Shown in pieces: positions 8,144-18,021 of a stretch of 53,472 nucleotides of DNA. The stretch is from Flavimaricola marinus (lineage in GTDB: Bacteria > Pseudomonadota > Alphaproteobacteria > Rhodobacterales > Rhodobacteraceae), in contig NZ_FXZK01000016.1 in the NCBI RefSeq assembly GCF_900184895.1, positions 1-53,472 on the forward strand. The letters run 5' to 3'. The first letter of the stretch is position 1. Each line of letters begins with the position of its first letter. Position numbers and translations under genes: made by a program. The notes under the pieces are model-generated. The model did no database searches. It was not told where the DNA came from and saw only the letters and a program-made list of their open reading frames with translations.

Positions 8144-8671
8144 GTGGGGCAATCTTCGAGATTCGAGAAACTGGAGGCCGCGCTCGATCTCATTCGCGCC
8201 GCCTGCATCTTTGTCGCCGCCGTGGCATTGGTGGTCCTTATTGCCACGTTTGGATGGTTGGTTTTCGGCCGGTATGTTCTGAACGCCACGCCGACCTGGG
8301 TCGAACAACTCGCACTACTGCTGATTTGCTATGTGGCCTTCCTGGGAGCGGCCGCCGGTATCAAGGAAGACACTCACCTCGGCGTGAGCCTGTTCCGAGA
8401 CATGATGCCTTTCGTGATTCAAAAGGTCCTGCTCATCGCGACGGATTTCGCGCTCGCGGCGTTTGGCATCGTGATGTTGATCGCGGGCATTACCCTCATG
8501 CAATTCGGCTGGGACACACTTCTGCCCATGCTCGACATACCCGAAAGCTTCCGTACCCTTGCGATCACATCCTGCGGGGCGCTCGTGACTCTCTTTGCCG
8601 GAGCACGCGGCGTCTTGAGGATCCTCACTTTCTCTGACTGGCAACCAGTCACTCAAGAGTTGGAAATCTGA
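8144..8671 (+). CDS. dctQ: TRAP transporter small permease subunit (DctQ family)
   Basis: A 175-residue protein with four membrane helices and the family features of DctQ (RYVLNATPTWVEQL, then AAAGIKEDTHLGV). The start is set at GTG 8144, preceded by GAGGAG at about 8129-8134. A longer frame beginning at TTG 8057 would start inside the hairpin stem and lacks a ribosome site. It bridges the receptor and the large DctM subunit in the inner membrane. The stop is three bases before the dctM ATG, indicating translational coupling. Confidence 0.88.
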   Translation: MGQSSRFEKLEAALDLIRAACIFVAAVALVVLIATFGWLVFGRYVLNATPTWVEQLALLLICYVAFLGAAAGIKEDTHLGVSLFRDMMPFVIQKVLLIATDFALAAFGIVMLIAGITLMQFGWDTLLPMLDIPESFRTLAITSCGALVTLFAGARGVLRILTFSDWQPVTQELEI

Positions 8672-8674
8672 TAT

Positions 8675-9955
8675 ATGGGACTGATGATCCTTTTGCTCGT
8701 GTTCGGCCTCCTCGTGGTGGTCGGCATGCCGGTGGCGTTCGCGATGGGGATCGCCGCTGCCTCGGCCTTCTGGTTCGAGGGCTTCCCGATGCTTATCACA
8801 TTCCAGCGCGCAACCGCCGGAGTGTCGGTCTTCTCGTTGCTGGCCATCCCCTTCTTCGTATTCGCGGGCGAGATCATGCTTCACGGCGGTATCGCCGCGA
8901 GACTCGTCAAGCTCGCCGCAGCGCTCGTAGGCCACCTCAAAGGCGGGTTGGCTATGGTCAATATCTTCTCATCGATGTTGTTCGGTGGAATATCGGGTTC
9001 CGCGGTGGCAGACATCTCGGCCCTCGGATCCTTGTTGATCCCAGTGATGAAGGAACGGGGCTATCGACCGGATTTCGCGGTCAACGTGACGGTCACCTCG
9101 TCCATTGCCGGTATCGTCATACCTCCAAGCCATAACATGATCATCTTTGCAGTTGCGGCAGGTGGGGGCATTTCGATCTCAAAGCTTTTCCTTGCCGGTG
9201 TCATCCCGGGCATACTCATGTGTCTCAGCTTGGCCGTCGCTGCCTATATCCTGTCCATCAAGCACAAATATCCAGCGGAACCATTTCCAGGCTGGCGCGA
9301 AGTAGGTCGTTCCGCCGCCGACGCCATCCCTGGGTTCATCACTGCCGTGATCATTGTGGGCGGCACGTTGTCGGGCGTGTTCACCGTCACTGAGTCCGGT
9401 GCGTTTGGTGCGCTCTACGCATTGCTACTCACCAAATTCTACTATCGCTCACTGAGTTGGGAGTCCTTCGTTCTGGCCGTGACGGGCGCTGTTCGGACGA
9501 CGGCGATGGTCATGATCCTGATCGCCTTCGCCTCCTCATTCGCCTATCTTCTAGCTTTGTATCAGGTGCCGACCAAGCTTAGCGGACTGCTGGTCTCGAT
9601 CTCGGACAATCCGATCGTCATACTCCTGATGATCAACGTCATCCTGCTCCTACTGGGCATGATCATGGATATGGCTGCACTCATCCTGATCTGCACGCCC
9701 ATCTTCCTGCCCATCGCAACAGGTTTGGGGATGGACCCGACACAATTCGGCATCATGATGCTGGTGAACCTCGGTCTGGGGCTTTGCACACCGCCTGTCG
9801 GAACATGTCTCTTCGTTGGCTGTGCTGTGGGACGGATCAAGATCGAGGAAGCTTTGAAATCGATCTGGCCGTTTTATCTGGCCATTCTGGCCGCTCTGAT
9901 CTTGGTAACATATGTGCCAGCCGTATCCCTGTGGCTACCTTCCCTACTGGGCTAA
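8675..9955 (+). CDS. dctM: TRAP transporter large permease subunit (DctM family)
   Basis: A 426-residue membrane protein with about 12 hydrophobic segments. It shows the family blocks MVNIFSSMLFGGISGSAVAD, GIVIPPSHNMIIFA and FTVTESGAFGALYA, followed by the second-half block GLGLCTPPVGTCLFVGCAVG. It is the ion-coupled channel subunit of the TRAP importer. Length and topology are standard. It is the last gene of the operon and is followed by a strong bidirectional terminator. Confidence 0.95.
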   Translation: MGLMILLLVFGLLVVVGMPVAFAMGIAAASAFWFEGFPMLITFQRATAGVSVFSLLAIPFFVFAGEIMLHGGIAARLVKLAAALVGHLKGGLAMVNIFSSMLFGGISGSAVADISALGSLLIPVMKERGYRPDFAVNVTVTSSIAGIVIPPSHNMIIFAVAAGGGISISKLFLAGVIPGILMCLSLAVAAYILSIKHKYPAEPFPGWREVGRSAADAIPGFITAVIIVGGTLSGVFTVTESGAFGALYALLLTKFYYRSLSWESFVLAVTGAVRTTAMVMILIAFASSFAYLLALYQVPTKLSGLLVSISDNPIVILLMINVILLLLGMIMDMAALILICTPIFLPIATGLGMDPTQFGIMMLVNLGLGLCTPPVGTCLFVGCAVGRIKIEEALKSIWPFYLAILAALILVTYVPAVSLWLPSLLG

Positions 9956-9970
9956 TACCAATCCCGCAAA

Positions 9971-10012
9971 AACAAGCCCGTCGCTGAAATGCAAATCAGC
10001 GACGGGCTTGTT
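9971..10012. terminator. bidirectional intrinsic terminator between dctM and the receiver gene
   Basis: AACAAGCCCGTCGCTGA (9971-9987) pairs with TCAGCGACGGGCTTGTT (9996-10012): a perfect 17-bp stem with an eight-base loop. The A run at 9968-9972 becomes a U run on the minus strand, so the hairpin fits the end of the minus-strand response-regulator transcript and also closes the dctM transcript. Confidence 0.85.
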
Positions 10013-10085
10013 CCATGACACCAATTGCGCGACAACCAAATGGGTGACTAATGGTTAGGGTCCGACCGGCATCGCCAATCAGTGC

Positions 10086-10457
10086 TCAGGTTTCCAAATT
10101 CGGATAGACACGACGAAGGGTCTCGATCAGCTTCTGGCTGCTCACCGGCTTTTTCACTACGCGATCGTCCGGCCCTAGAAAGCTGATCTGTTCCGGGTCG
10201 TAAGCCGTGATGTAGACGAATGGGATGCCACGTTCACGAAGGATGTCGGCCACCGGTTTGGACGTCTTGTTGCGACCCAAGTTCACATCGAGAAACGCAA
10301 TATCGATATCACCGTCGCGCGCCTTCTCTTTGGCATCTTCCAGATGAATGCTCGGACCCACCACCGTGAAGCCGATATCCTCCAGGATATCAGTCATCTC
10401 AAAGGCCACTACGACCTCGTCTTCCACGATGAAAATATTCTTCGGCGTATCAGTCAT
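10086..10457 (-). CDS. stand-alone response-regulator receiver protein
   Basis: A 123-residue single receiver domain without an output domain. It has the acidic pair (IVEDEVV), the phospho-acceptor aspartate in IAFLDVNLG (about residue 57), the Thr of YITAYD and the conserved lysine in VVKKPVS. It begins four bases after the HWE kinase stop, so the two are probably a cognate pair. Lone receivers beside HWE or HisKA_2 kinases often act as phosphate sinks or feed the general stress response in alphaproteobacteria. No PhyR or EcfG-type sigma gene is seen here, so the output is unknown. Confidence 0.9.
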   Translation of the reverse strand: MTDTPKNIFIVEDEVVVAFEMTDILEDIGFTVVGPSIHLEDAKEKARDGDIDIAFLDVNLGRNKTSKPVADILRERGIPFVYITAYDPEQISFLGPDDRVVKKPVSSQKLIETLRRVYPNLET

Positions 10458-10461
10458 AGAC

Positions 10462-11553
10462 TTATTGTTCTTCCATGTTCTGCGGCATTTTCAGGTGCCA
10501 TACGTATCCGTCAGGCGTGTAGGCCGTCTCGACTTTTCCGCCCGTTTCCATCTCCAGAGCGCGACCGGTGATAAAGCTTCCGAAGCCCTTTTCCGTAGGT
10601 TCGTCAGGGGTCGGGCCGCCCGTCTCGATCCAATGGATTTCCAAAGACGAACCCCCGTCGCCTTGGTTAAGTTCCCATGACAAATTGACGCGGCCTTCGG
10701 GGACGGACAAGGCGCCATATTTGACCGCATTCGTGGCAAGCTCGTAGAAGGCCATGGAGAACGAGAGCGCTTGACGGGACAGCATTTCGACATCGGGGCC
10801 GGACATCTCAATTCTGCCGCCACCGATGGGGCCGAGCACATCGGCCGCAACCTCGCCAATGGCGGCCCGATCCCAACTGGTCCCAACCAGTTTTGAATGG
10901 GCCGTCGCATAGGCATTGAGCCTTTGGTCGATCGTCTCGCGCAAGCCTTTTTGACTGCTGAGTTTGCGAAGGGATTGGCTGACAATCGACTTCACGACGC
11001 TGAACGCATTCTTGACCCGGTGGTTCAGTTCGGCAATCAGAATATTCTGCGCCTCGCGCAGGCGGCGTTCCTCGTCGATATCGATCAAGGCGACGGTCGC
11101 CCCAATGCGTTCGCCCTCGGCATTCCTTACAGGCTCACCGATGATGCGCAGCCAGAACCTCGTTCCATCACCTCGTTGGTAATGCACATCGATTTCGGCG
11201 TGCTCCTCGTTGTCACGGATCACTCTCGACAATGGATATTCGTGGCTTTGAACCGGTCGCCCATCCTCGTGGAAAGAAACCCACTCACCATAGGATTCGA
11301 CGTCGCCTGAATGCAGGATCGGATGGCGAACCATCCTTTCGACATGACTGTTTCCGTAAATTATCTGACCGTCCGCGTCGGCGAGCACGACGCCAACCGG
11401 CACAGTTTCCATCATTGCTTCAAGAAAGCTCAGCCTTTGCGATGCTTTTCGCGCATTTGCGGAGGACGCTTTCGACCCGGAATTTCCGGTGGCCAACTCT
11501 TCCTGCATACGCAGCAACTCGTTCGCCATCTCATCAGTGGGCTTCAACGACAT
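10462..11553 (-). CDS. PAS-domain HWE-family sensor histidine kinase
   Basis: A 363-residue soluble kinase. Residues about 1-40 are a helical lead, about 45-165 a PAS/PAC domain (VGVVLADADGQIIYGN and the PAC end RIGATVALIDIDEER), then the phospho-acceptor His in ELNHRVKNAFSVV and an HWE-type ATP domain with FYELATNAVKYGAL. The HWE triad is seen as the invariant His (HRVKN) and WIETGG. There is no membrane segment or signal peptide, so the stimulus is cytoplasmic. The start at ATG 11553 is preferred because AGGA lies six bases before it; ATG 11559 is too close to the same ribosome site. It is coupled to the lone receiver downstream. Confidence 0.9.
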   Translation of the reverse strand: MSLKPTDEMANELLRMQEELATGNSGSKASSANARKASQRLSFLEAMMETVPVGVVLADADGQIIYGNSHVERMVRHPILHSGDVESYGEWVSFHEDGRPVQSHEYPLSRVIRDNEEHAEIDVHYQRGDGTRFWLRIIGEPVRNAEGERIGATVALIDIDEERRLREAQNILIAELNHRVKNAFSVVKSIVSQSLRKLSSQKGLRETIDQRLNAYATAHSKLVGTSWDRAAIGEVAADVLGPIGGGRIEMSGPDVEMLSRQALSFSMAFYELATNAVKYGALSVPEGRVNLSWELNQGDGGSSLEIHWIETGGPTPDEPTEKGFGSFITGRALEMETGGKVETAYTPDGYVWHLKMPQNMEEQ

Positions 11554-11772
11554 TATCATTCCTACGTGGATCACCCTGCGGCTTGCTACAGTTAGGCCAA
11601 GGATTTGAGTTGTCCAATACAAGATGCAGAAATCGCTCACCAAGTTGACGGCGAGCGCACGTCAAATGACTTGGCGACAGGGTAAGTGGTGAGCGAGACC
11701 AGCCCGTCATTGACGGTCGCGAAACGGAAACCGCGACTGTCGATGTGCTTCCTGAAGGGAGATCAGTTGCCT

Positions 11773-13953
11773 TCAGCTCGCCGCACCCGGTCGTCCACTC
11801 ATTATGACGTCTGTCGCCGCGGACACGCTGACCCGGACCAGCTCTGCGAACTTCTCGAAACGCTCAGGCTCCCTGCTATCGGACGTGCGCATGGATTGTG
11901 CCTCCGCGCCAACGCGCCTCAATCCCAGCGTCGACGCAGCGCCCTTCAAAGTATGAAGTGCATCATCGAGGGCCATCTGGTTGTCACCGACGTCTTCGAT
12001 CTCGAATTTTGCCAACAGCGCCTCGACATCACTTTCCAGCTGTCGAAGTAGATCGACGAAAAGTTCAGGCCCCAAATCTTCAAGCACGGGGGCCAACTGA
12101 TCTTCATCCAACAGGCTCGTTGGTGCATCTCCTTGAGCAGGCAGTGCATACTCCGCGAGAATGGTCGCGATCTTGTCTCGTGTCACCGGCTTTGCGACGA
12201 AACCATTCATGCCGACGTCCAGACAGCGTTGTCGGTCTTCTTCGAATGCATTCGCCGTCAGACCGACGATCGTCGTCGCGTCGCCCCGCTCTCGCAGTTT
12301 GGCAGTCGCCGCCATCCCATCCATGACAGGCATCCGCAAATCCATAATAATCAAATCGAAATGCTCCGCGGCCAACAGATCAAGCGCCTCCTGTCCGTTC
12401 TGAGCCGTGCTCACGACTGCGCCAAAGCGCTCCAGAAGAGCTTTGGCAACGTCGCGATTGATCGGGTTGTCCTCGACCAGAAGAATTCTCGTATCGTAGC
12501 GATCGGACTGCTGTGGCTTCACCTGAGACAAGCCGCACTGCGGCTTTGGTGCTTCTCCGATCACATCAACCGGAAGCTCAAGCCAGAACGTGCTTCCCTG
12601 CCCCGCCATGCTTTCGACGCCGATGCGCCCGCCCAACCCGGTGACGATCCGCTTCGAAATGGCAAGTCCCAGACCAGTCCCTCCGAAACTGCGCGATGCC
12701 GAACCGTCTATCTGACTGAAATTCAGAAACAATTTGTGCTGTAGTTCTTTCGGAATGCCGATCCCGCTGTCCGCAACCTCAATCCGCAGAATGGTTTCCT
12801 CTCGGACTTCGGCCCGCACCTCGATGAAGCCTGACGCCGTAAACTTGATAGCATTGCCCACGAGGTTCATCATGACTTGACGCAGCCGTACATCGTCGGT
12901 CGCCACGATCAATGGCGGTACATCAATCCTGAAATCCAGCTTGGCATCAGTTACTCGTTGCTGAAAGACATCCGTCAAGACTTCTGCGAATTCAGGCAGC
13001 GACAGTGGTGCGTTCTGGAAAGTCACCCCGTTGGCATCCAAATTCGAAAAATCCAGAATGTCGTTGATGACATCCAAGAGCATATTGCCGGACCGGCGGA
13101 TCGTGAGGGTTCGGCTCGCCTGTTCGGGGGTGAGGTCACTGTCGATCAACAGGTCGACGGCGCCAATAATCCCGTTCAGCGGCGTTCGGATCTCGTGGCT
13201 CATCGTTGCCAGAAAAAGAGACTTTGCTTCGCTGGCGGCAAGTGCTGCCTTTGCGCTCTTGGCGTTACGCGCCGAGAGGTCTTTCAGTCGGCTTTGGGTA
13301 TGTGAAATGATCTTCAGCTGCGCAAACTGAAGCGCCATGATCAAGACAAACACCGCCCCGGTGATTGCGACCACGACAGCCAGATAGCCATAATTCACTA
13401 TCTTGCTCGCGCGGTCAGATGCACGGGCGACACCCAGGCGCTCATTGGTCAGAATAACCAGAGTATTGCTCATGGACTGGATTTCGCGCGCGAAGTCCAA
13501 CAAGTCAGGCAAAGCGTCGGCAAATGCCGATCTATCCGCAACCAGCGCGTCCATGGTTTGCGCCATCTCAAGAAGCGTCGCCTTTAACGCATCGGCCTGG
13601 GACTGCAACTCCTCCGAGCCTTTGAAAGACGCATCGAATATCCCCGCCTCCAGAAGTGTAATGCGGCTATACACGAGATCGAAGTTCAGACTGACCTTGG
13701 CGAGCGACGCTTCTGATGGCGAAGGTTGCGCCAGAAGGATCGCCTCGACCATCCGAGATGCCTCACGGTGGGTTTGGAACACAGCCCACATTGCATCCTC
13801 CCGGACGCTTTCGGCCATCGCCTTCTGTCGATCCTGAAGGCTGAAGAAAAGGTAAACGGTGGCTCCCATGAGAACCACCCCCAACCCGATCAAGATCGTG
13901 GTGACACGCCCGATTGCGCGGGTCGTGAGCCGATTTGAGAGTGATCTTCGCAC
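11773..13953 (-). CDS. hybrid sensor histidine kinase with receiver and Hpt domains
   Basis: A 726-residue membrane kinase. Helix 1 (about 16-37) and helix 2 (about 188-212) enclose a periplasmic helical sensor of about 150 residues. Then come HisKA (His253 in [11 protein letters not shown]), a HATPase domain ([30 protein letters not shown]), a receiver (IILLVEDN-like start [12 protein letters not shown], acceptor Asp in [14 protein letters not shown]) and an Hpt domain with [10 protein letters not shown]. The phosphorelay His-Asp-His is thus within one chain, and the final Asp is probably on the HD-GYP regulator of the same operon. The start is GTG 13953, directly after the TAG of the upstream gene. 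Confidence 0.92.
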   Translation of the reverse strand: MRRSLSNRLTTRAIGRVTTILIGLGVVLMGATVYLFFSLQDRQKAMAESVREDAMWAVFQTHREASRMVEAILLAQPSPSEASLAKVSLNFDLVYSRITLLEAGIFDASFKGSEELQSQADALKATLLEMAQTMDALVADRSAFADALPDLLDFAREIQSMSNTLVILTNERLGVARASDRASKIVNYGYLAVVVAITGAVFVLIMALQFAQLKIISHTQSRLKDLSARNAKSAKAALAASEAKSLFLATMSHEIRTPLNGIIGAVDLLIDSDLTPEQASRTLTIRRSGNMLLDVINDILDFSNLDANGVTFQNAPLSLPEFAEVLTDVFQQRVTDAKLDFRIDVPPLIVATDDVRLRQVMMNLVGNAIKFTASGFIEVRAEVREETILRIEVADSGIGIPKELQHKLFLNFSQIDGSASRSFGGTGLGLAISKRIVTGLGGRIGVESMAGQGSTFWLELPVDVIGEAPKPQCGLSQVKPQQSDRYDTRILLVEDNPINRDVAKALLERFGAVVSTAQNGQEALDLLAAEHFDLIIMDLRMPVMDGMAATAKLRERGDATTIVGLTANAFEEDRQRCLDVGMNGFVAKPVTRDKIATILAEYALPAQGDAPTSLLDEDQLAPVLEDLGPELFVDLLRQLESDVEALLAKFEIEDVGDNQMALDDALHTLKGAASTLGLRRVGAEAQSMRTSDSREPERFEKFAELVRVSVSAATDVIMSGRPGAAS

Positions 13954-14454
13954 CTAATTCTGGACGTTGATCTGTGTGATTTGCCAGACGGACCGACCGA
14001 AGTATACCTCATTGAATAGATCGGGGTTCTCGTCGAACGGATAGATCAGGAACAATGGCCCCTTGTCACGAACGGTCAGGATCTCTCCGTCAATGGCGGT
14101 TGCGAAAATGACGTCGAAGTCCCTCAAGTCCTGAACCGGCACATCGGCAGAATAATCGTTGAGCGCGACGACTTGAATGGTCTCACCTTGCGCACCAACG
14201 GCATCGAGTATGGCCGTGCCCATCGGTCCGCTGAAAGTGTGGGGGCCTTCGAGCCACGGCGTCGTTGCCGTCGTCGCTCGTTGCGCCAGATTGTCGAGCA
14301 TTTCTCGGTCGAACTCTGCAATACCGTCGCCGTTCGTGCGGGTGATATCGCCCGTGACGGTCAAAATGACAGGACCTTCGGGTGCTGGCAGGCCATCAGC
14401 ACAGGCAATCTGTCCGAACAGAGCGAACACTGCAGCAAAAATTCGTATCATCAT
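13954..14454 (-). CDS. exported protein with a sulfite-oxidase (SUOX) molybdopterin-binding-like fold, cysteine-free
   Basis: About 166 residues, starting MMIRIFAAVFALFGQIACADG, a signal peptide. The start (ATG 14454 or 14451) follows GAGGAG at about 14458-14463. The mature part has the SUOX-like pattern ILTVTGDITRTNGDGIAEFD, FSGPMGTAILDAVG, VVALNDYSADVPV and GPLFLIYPFDENP. It contains no cysteine, so the Mo-ligating Cys of true enzymes is missing and catalysis of the usual type is unlikely. It lies between an HD-GYP regulator gene and the hybrid kinase (zero-base gap), so a periplasmic ligand- or cofactor-sensing role for the kinase is inferred. The longer open frame reaching 14763 is a shadow. 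Confidence 0.75.
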   Translation of the reverse strand: MMIRIFAAVFALFGQIACADGLPAPEGPVILTVTGDITRTNGDGIAEFDREMLDNLAQRATTATTPWLEGPHTFSGPMGTAILDAVGAQGETIQVVALNDYSADVPVQDLRDFDVIFATAIDGEILTVRDKGPLFLIYPFDENPDLFNEVYFGRSVWQITQINVQN

Positions 14455-14461
14455 TATCTCC

Positions 14462-15517
14462 TCAGTTTTGGACCGACGTCTCGAAGGATTTTGCGTCTTG
14501 GGAATAGGCCTTGCGGATCTCGGCGATCCCGGCATCAAATGCGGCGACGCATTTCGGATCGAAGTGCTTGCCGGATTGCCTCGCAATCTCGGCGCGTGCT
14601 TCCTCAAATGGCCAAGCCGGTTTGTAGATGCGCTCCGAGCAAAGCGCATCAAAAACGTCGGCAACCGCGACGATCCGGCCGGACAGTGGAATCTCCTCGC
14701 CAGACAATCCATGGCCATAGCCGGAGCCATCCCACTTCTCGTGATGAAAGAGCGCAATCTCATGCGCCATTTTCAACAGGTCGCTTTCCCCGTCCTGAAG
14801 GATATTGGCGCCGATCTCGGTGTGCCTCCGGATCTCTGCCATTTCCTGTTCGGTCAATCGGCCCGCCTTGTTCAACACCGCATCGCTGATGCCGATCTTG
14901 CCGGTGTCATGTAGTGGCGTAGCGAGATAGATTGTCCGACAGTAATCCGGACTCATGCCAAGATTTCTGGCTATGATCTGCGCGAGTATCGCAACGCGTG
15001 AGATGTGTTGACCGGTCGATCCATCCCTCGTATCGATGGCTCGTGACAGGCGCCATATCAACTCTTCTTCCCGTTCGGCCAGTTTCCGCGTGATGTATTT
15101 CACCTCATAGTCGAGGTGTTTTGCTCGATCCAAAAGCGCGACCTGCGCCTCTCGAAGGGACAAGAGATTGCGAACACGAACGCGGAGCTCTTCTGGATCG
15201 AAGGGCTTGTTGACAAAGTCGGTCGCGCCGGCGCGCACGGCAGCAAGCCGCAATTCCCGTTCATTATCCGCGGTCAGCATGATGATTGGGACATGTTCGT
15301 ATTCGGCCAAACAGCGCAGTTTTGAAACGCACTCGATCCCGTTCATTTCGATCATGCGATAATCGATCAATACCAGATCGAAGGTAGCCTCCTTGCAGCG
15401 CGCTAGCGCCTTGAGGGGACTCGAAAAACTCTCGACGTCGTAGCTGTCCACTCGAGCGAGAACGGCTCGGATGATGTTCAGGCTAATCAGTTCGTCGTCT
15501 ACAACACAAATCCGCAC
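14462..15517 (-). CDS. response regulator with HD-GYP c-di-GMP phosphodiesterase domain (RpfG-like)
   Basis: About 351 residues: receiver (ICVVDDE, acceptor Asp in LVLIDYRM, Lys in VNKPFDP) followed by a short coiled linker and an HD-GYP domain with LHDTGKIGI, HHEKWDGSGY and GHGLSGEEIP (the GYP-type loop reads GSGYGHGLSG). It would cleave cyclic di-GMP when phosphorylated. The start GTG 15517 is preferred because GAGGA lies five bases before it; the frame extends to a TTG at 15553 with only a weak ribosome site. It is the first gene of the signalling operon and is likely the final phospho-acceptor of the hybrid kinase. Confidence 0.9.
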   Translation of the reverse strand: MRICVVDDELISLNIIRAVLARVDSYDVESFSSPLKALARCKEATFDLVLIDYRMIEMNGIECVSKLRCLAEYEHVPIIMLTADNERELRLAAVRAGATDFVNKPFDPEELRVRVRNLLSLREAQVALLDRAKHLDYEVKYITRKLAEREEELIWRLSRAIDTRDGSTGQHISRVAILAQIIARNLGMSPDYCRTIYLATPLHDTGKIGISDAVLNKAGRLTEQEMAEIRRHTEIGANILQDGESDLLKMAHEIALFHHEKWDGSGYGHGLSGEEIPLSGRIVAVADVFDALCSERIYKPAWPFEEARAEIARQSGKHFDPKCVAAFDAGIAEIRKAYSQDAKSFETSVQN

Positions 15518-15707
15518 GGCTTTCCTCGCCACAGTCTCATCAAGAAATGGCAAGTCCCGCTTGCATCATCGTGAAGAAACTAGGGGGCGTCGGTTAAATA
15601 CGGATGAATGGTATTTGGATTTATCCCATTGGATTTGACAGGATTGGAATTGGCCCGGCTTTCTTTACCCAAGGCCAATTCGCGACTGCCGATCTATCGC
15701 CCAAGGT

Positions 15708-15732
15708 GCACACCTGCGATAAACCGGTGTGC
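15708..15732 (-). terminator. possible terminator hairpin after the GH63-operon ATPase
   Basis: GCACACC (15708-15714) pairs with GGTGTGC (15726-15732), directly after the ATPase stop. There is no U run on the transcribed strand, so this is only a terminator-like hairpin; its position at the end of a six-gene transcript is the main support. Confidence 0.35.
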
Positions 15733-16758
15733 CTAGCCGGAAGCCGAGACGGCCAGGCCATCCTTGTCGAAGAAGTGAAGGTGTCTCGCGTCGAAGCGTA
15801 GACCAGCGGACATGCCCGGACGCCAATCCGTGTCCCCACTCACCCGAACAGTGACTTGGCCGGCGTTGCCGCACGCCATGATTATGAATGTGTCGGCGCC
15901 GAGGTATTCCAGAACATCGACGGTGCCATCGATATGGCCCTGACCGGCTTCAACCAACTCGATGTGCTCAGGCCGTATGCCCAAAGACTGCGCGACTGGC
16001 GGCGGTTCTGCTTTGGGGGCCCCGCCTGCCGGCATGACGTTCATTCGAGGAGAACCGATGAACTGCGCAACAAACAGGTTTGCTGGCCGCTCATAGAGCT
16101 CGCGCGGACTGCCCACCTGCGCGATCTTGCCAAACTCCAAAACGACGATTCTGTCCGCCAGAGTCATGGCCTCGACCTGATCATGTGTCACATAGATCAT
16201 CGTGGATTTCAGCGTCTGATGGAGTTTGGCGATCTCGTAGCGCATCTCGACCCGAAGTGCCGCATCGAGGTTCGACAGCGGTTCATCAAACAGAAACGCA
16301 GTCGGGTCGCGCACGATGGATCGCCCAATGGCGACACGCTGACGTTGACCGCCGGACAGATCCTTGGGGCGGCGGTCGAGATAGGACTCGAGCTTCAAGA
16401 CACGCGCCGCCTCGCCGACCTTGGCGTCTATGACATCCTTGGTCATCCCAGCCGATTTTAGCGGAAACCCGACGTTGTCCCGCACCGACATATGGGGATA
16501 GAGCGCATAGGACTGGAACACCATCGCCAGCCCGCGTTTGCTCGGAGGCTCTGCCGTGGCGTCGCGATCGCCGATCATGATCTGACCGCGTGAGGTCTCT
16601 TCCAAACCCGCGATCATCCTGAGCAATGTGGATTTGCCGCAGCCCGAAGGGCCGACAAAGATAACGAACTCGCCCTCTTCGATGGCGAGATCAACACCTT
16701 TGATCACCTGAATATTGCCAAACCATTTCTCGACGGCTTTCAGCTCGATTGACGACAT
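15733..16758 (-). CDS. sugar ABC transporter ATP-binding protein (UgpC/MalK type)
   Basis: A 341-residue ATPase starting [14 protein letters not shown]. Walker A is GPSGCGKST (about 36-44), signature [14 protein letters not shown], Walker [12 protein letters not shown], and a TOBE-type C-terminus. The start codon shares its A with the glycosidase stop (TGATG), so the frame beyond 16758 to 16845 is a shadow. It is the last gene of the LacI-headed operon and powers the permease pair at 18022 and 19227. It is closely similar in layout to the ATPase at 533 but is a separate paralogue. Confidence 0.93.
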   Translation of the reverse strand: MSSIELKAVEKWFGNIQVIKGVDLAIEEGEFVIFVGPSGCGKSTLLRMIAGLEETSRGQIMIGDRDATAEPPSKRGLAMVFQSYALYPHMSVRDNVGFPLKSAGMTKDVIDAKVGEAARVLKLESYLDRRPKDLSGGQRQRVAIGRSIVRDPTAFLFDEPLSNLDAALRVEMRYEIAKLHQTLKSTMIYVTHDQVEAMTLADRIVVLEFGKIAQVGSPRELYERPANLFVAQFIGSPRMNVMPAGGAPKAEPPPVAQSLGIRPEHIELVEAGQGHIDGTVDVLEYLGADTFIIMACGNAGQVTVRVSGDTDWRPGMSAGLRFDARHLHFFDKDGLAVSASG

Positions 16759-18017
16759 CACGCAGCCCCTTTCGCTTTTTCCAGCCCAAGCCCTGCCCAC
16801 GTCAGCCAAATAGCAGCGGTCCAGGTGAAATTGGCCCCGCCACATGGCGTTGCGTCATTCGGATCAAAATACTCGGCAAAACCGTTTTTCTGGATGAGTT
16901 CGACGGTTTCACGGCGGAGCCGCGCATCAAGGTCATGTCGGCCAGCATCCCGGAAGCCGATGGCCATCAAGGCGTTTACCACCGGCCAGGTTGGGCCGCG
17001 CCAATATCGGCGTGGATCAAAAACCTCGGCCTCCGGGTCCGCTGACGGTATCCCGTAGGTCACTGCGTCCCAGACCCGCATGAGATGCGCTTCCAACTCG
17101 GGGTTGGAGGCATCGGCCAGATAGGCCAGAAACGCACCCGATCCGAGCACATTGGCAAATTCCCCAGTGCGCAGGTTCTTTGCATCATATGCGCCCAGGG
17201 CCGGGTTCCAAATCGTTGGCAAGGCCGAACGCAGTTGCGCGGCCCAAGCTTCGATTTCGGTGACATCCTCGTTCAATGCGCGGCCAATCGCTGCAAGGTC
17301 TTCATGGGCGCGCAACAGGATGAACGTGATGCCCGGATCCGCCATCAGGAACGGGCCCTCGGCCACAATGCGGGCCTGATCCCAACCCACCTCGACGCCG
17401 AACTGGACTATAGCAATGTAGCGATCATACTCCGCTTTCCGGGGGCGCATCGACGGGTCGACATGCCCGGTATCGCGGCGGGTGTAGTCGCCTGCGCGAG
17501 AGCCATCGACTCCTTCCATCCCGATATCCCAGTCGGGGCAATTGTCGCGCCCACTTTCCCAAGGATGCGTTATGGCAGCGGGACCATACGTGCAGCGTGT
17601 CTCATGCCACCAGCGGTGCCAGCGGAGCAGCTTCGGGAAGAGCGCCGCCATGTGAGAGTGTCCGCCTTCGGTGTCCATCTCCCAGATCAATCGTGCCAAA
17701 GTCGCAGCGACAGGGGGCTGAGAAATGCCCGACGTGGGTGGCGATCGGTGCGTTGCCCACACGTCCGGCCCCGGAAAGTAGCCAGGGTCGACCTTGTGAA
17801 AGATGATGTGCGGGACCATTCCGTCGTCCCATTGAGATGCCATGAGCGTTTCGAGTTCGGCCCATGCCCTTGGCGGGTCGAACGTCGCAAAGCCCCATGC
17901 AGCAAAGGCGCTGTCCCAATTCCACTGGTATGGATAAAGGCCGTCCGTCGGCACCGTATAGCCGCCCCGATCGTTTTTTCTCAGAATGGCGCGGGCCTGT
18001 TCGTCGAGTGATGTCAT
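16758..18017 (-). CDS. GH63-type (alpha/alpha)6 glycosidase, probable glucosylglycerate/mannosylglycerate hydrolase
   Basis: A 419-residue cytoplasmic enzyme without a signal peptide. Family landmarks: [12 protein letters not shown] (28-38), [11 protein letters not shown] (64-74), [14 protein letters not shown] (151-164), [10 protein letters not shown] (191-200), [14 protein letters not shown] (about 350) and FAEYFDP near the C-terminus, where the general base Glu is expected. These are the features of the GH63 branch that hydrolyses mannosylglycerate or glucosylglycerate. The LacI-ABC context means an imported compatible solute would be cleaved to a hexose and glycerate. A kojibiose- or trehalose-like substrate is a weaker alternative. 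The start follows AAAGGA by seven bases; the stop overlaps the ATPase start. Confidence 0.75.
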   Translation of the reverse strand: MTSLDEQARAILRKNDRGGYTVPTDGLYPYQWNWDSAFAAWGFATFDPPRAWAELETLMASQWDDGMVPHIIFHKVDPGYFPGPDVWATHRSPPTSGISQPPVAATLARLIWEMDTEGGHSHMAALFPKLLRWHRWWHETRCTYGPAAITHPWESGRDNCPDWDIGMEGVDGSRAGDYTRRDTGHVDPSMRPRKAEYDRYIAIVQFGVEVGWDQARIVAEGPFLMADPGITFILLRAHEDLAAIGRALNEDVTEIEAWAAQLRSALPTIWNPALGAYDAKNLRTGEFANVLGSGAFLAYLADASNPELEAHLMRVWDAVTYGIPSADPEAEVFDPRRYWRGPTWPVVNALMAIGFRDAGRHDLDARLRRETVELIQKNGFAEYFDPNDATPCGGANFTWTAAIWLTWAGLGLEKAKGAA

Positions 18018-18021
18018 TGCA

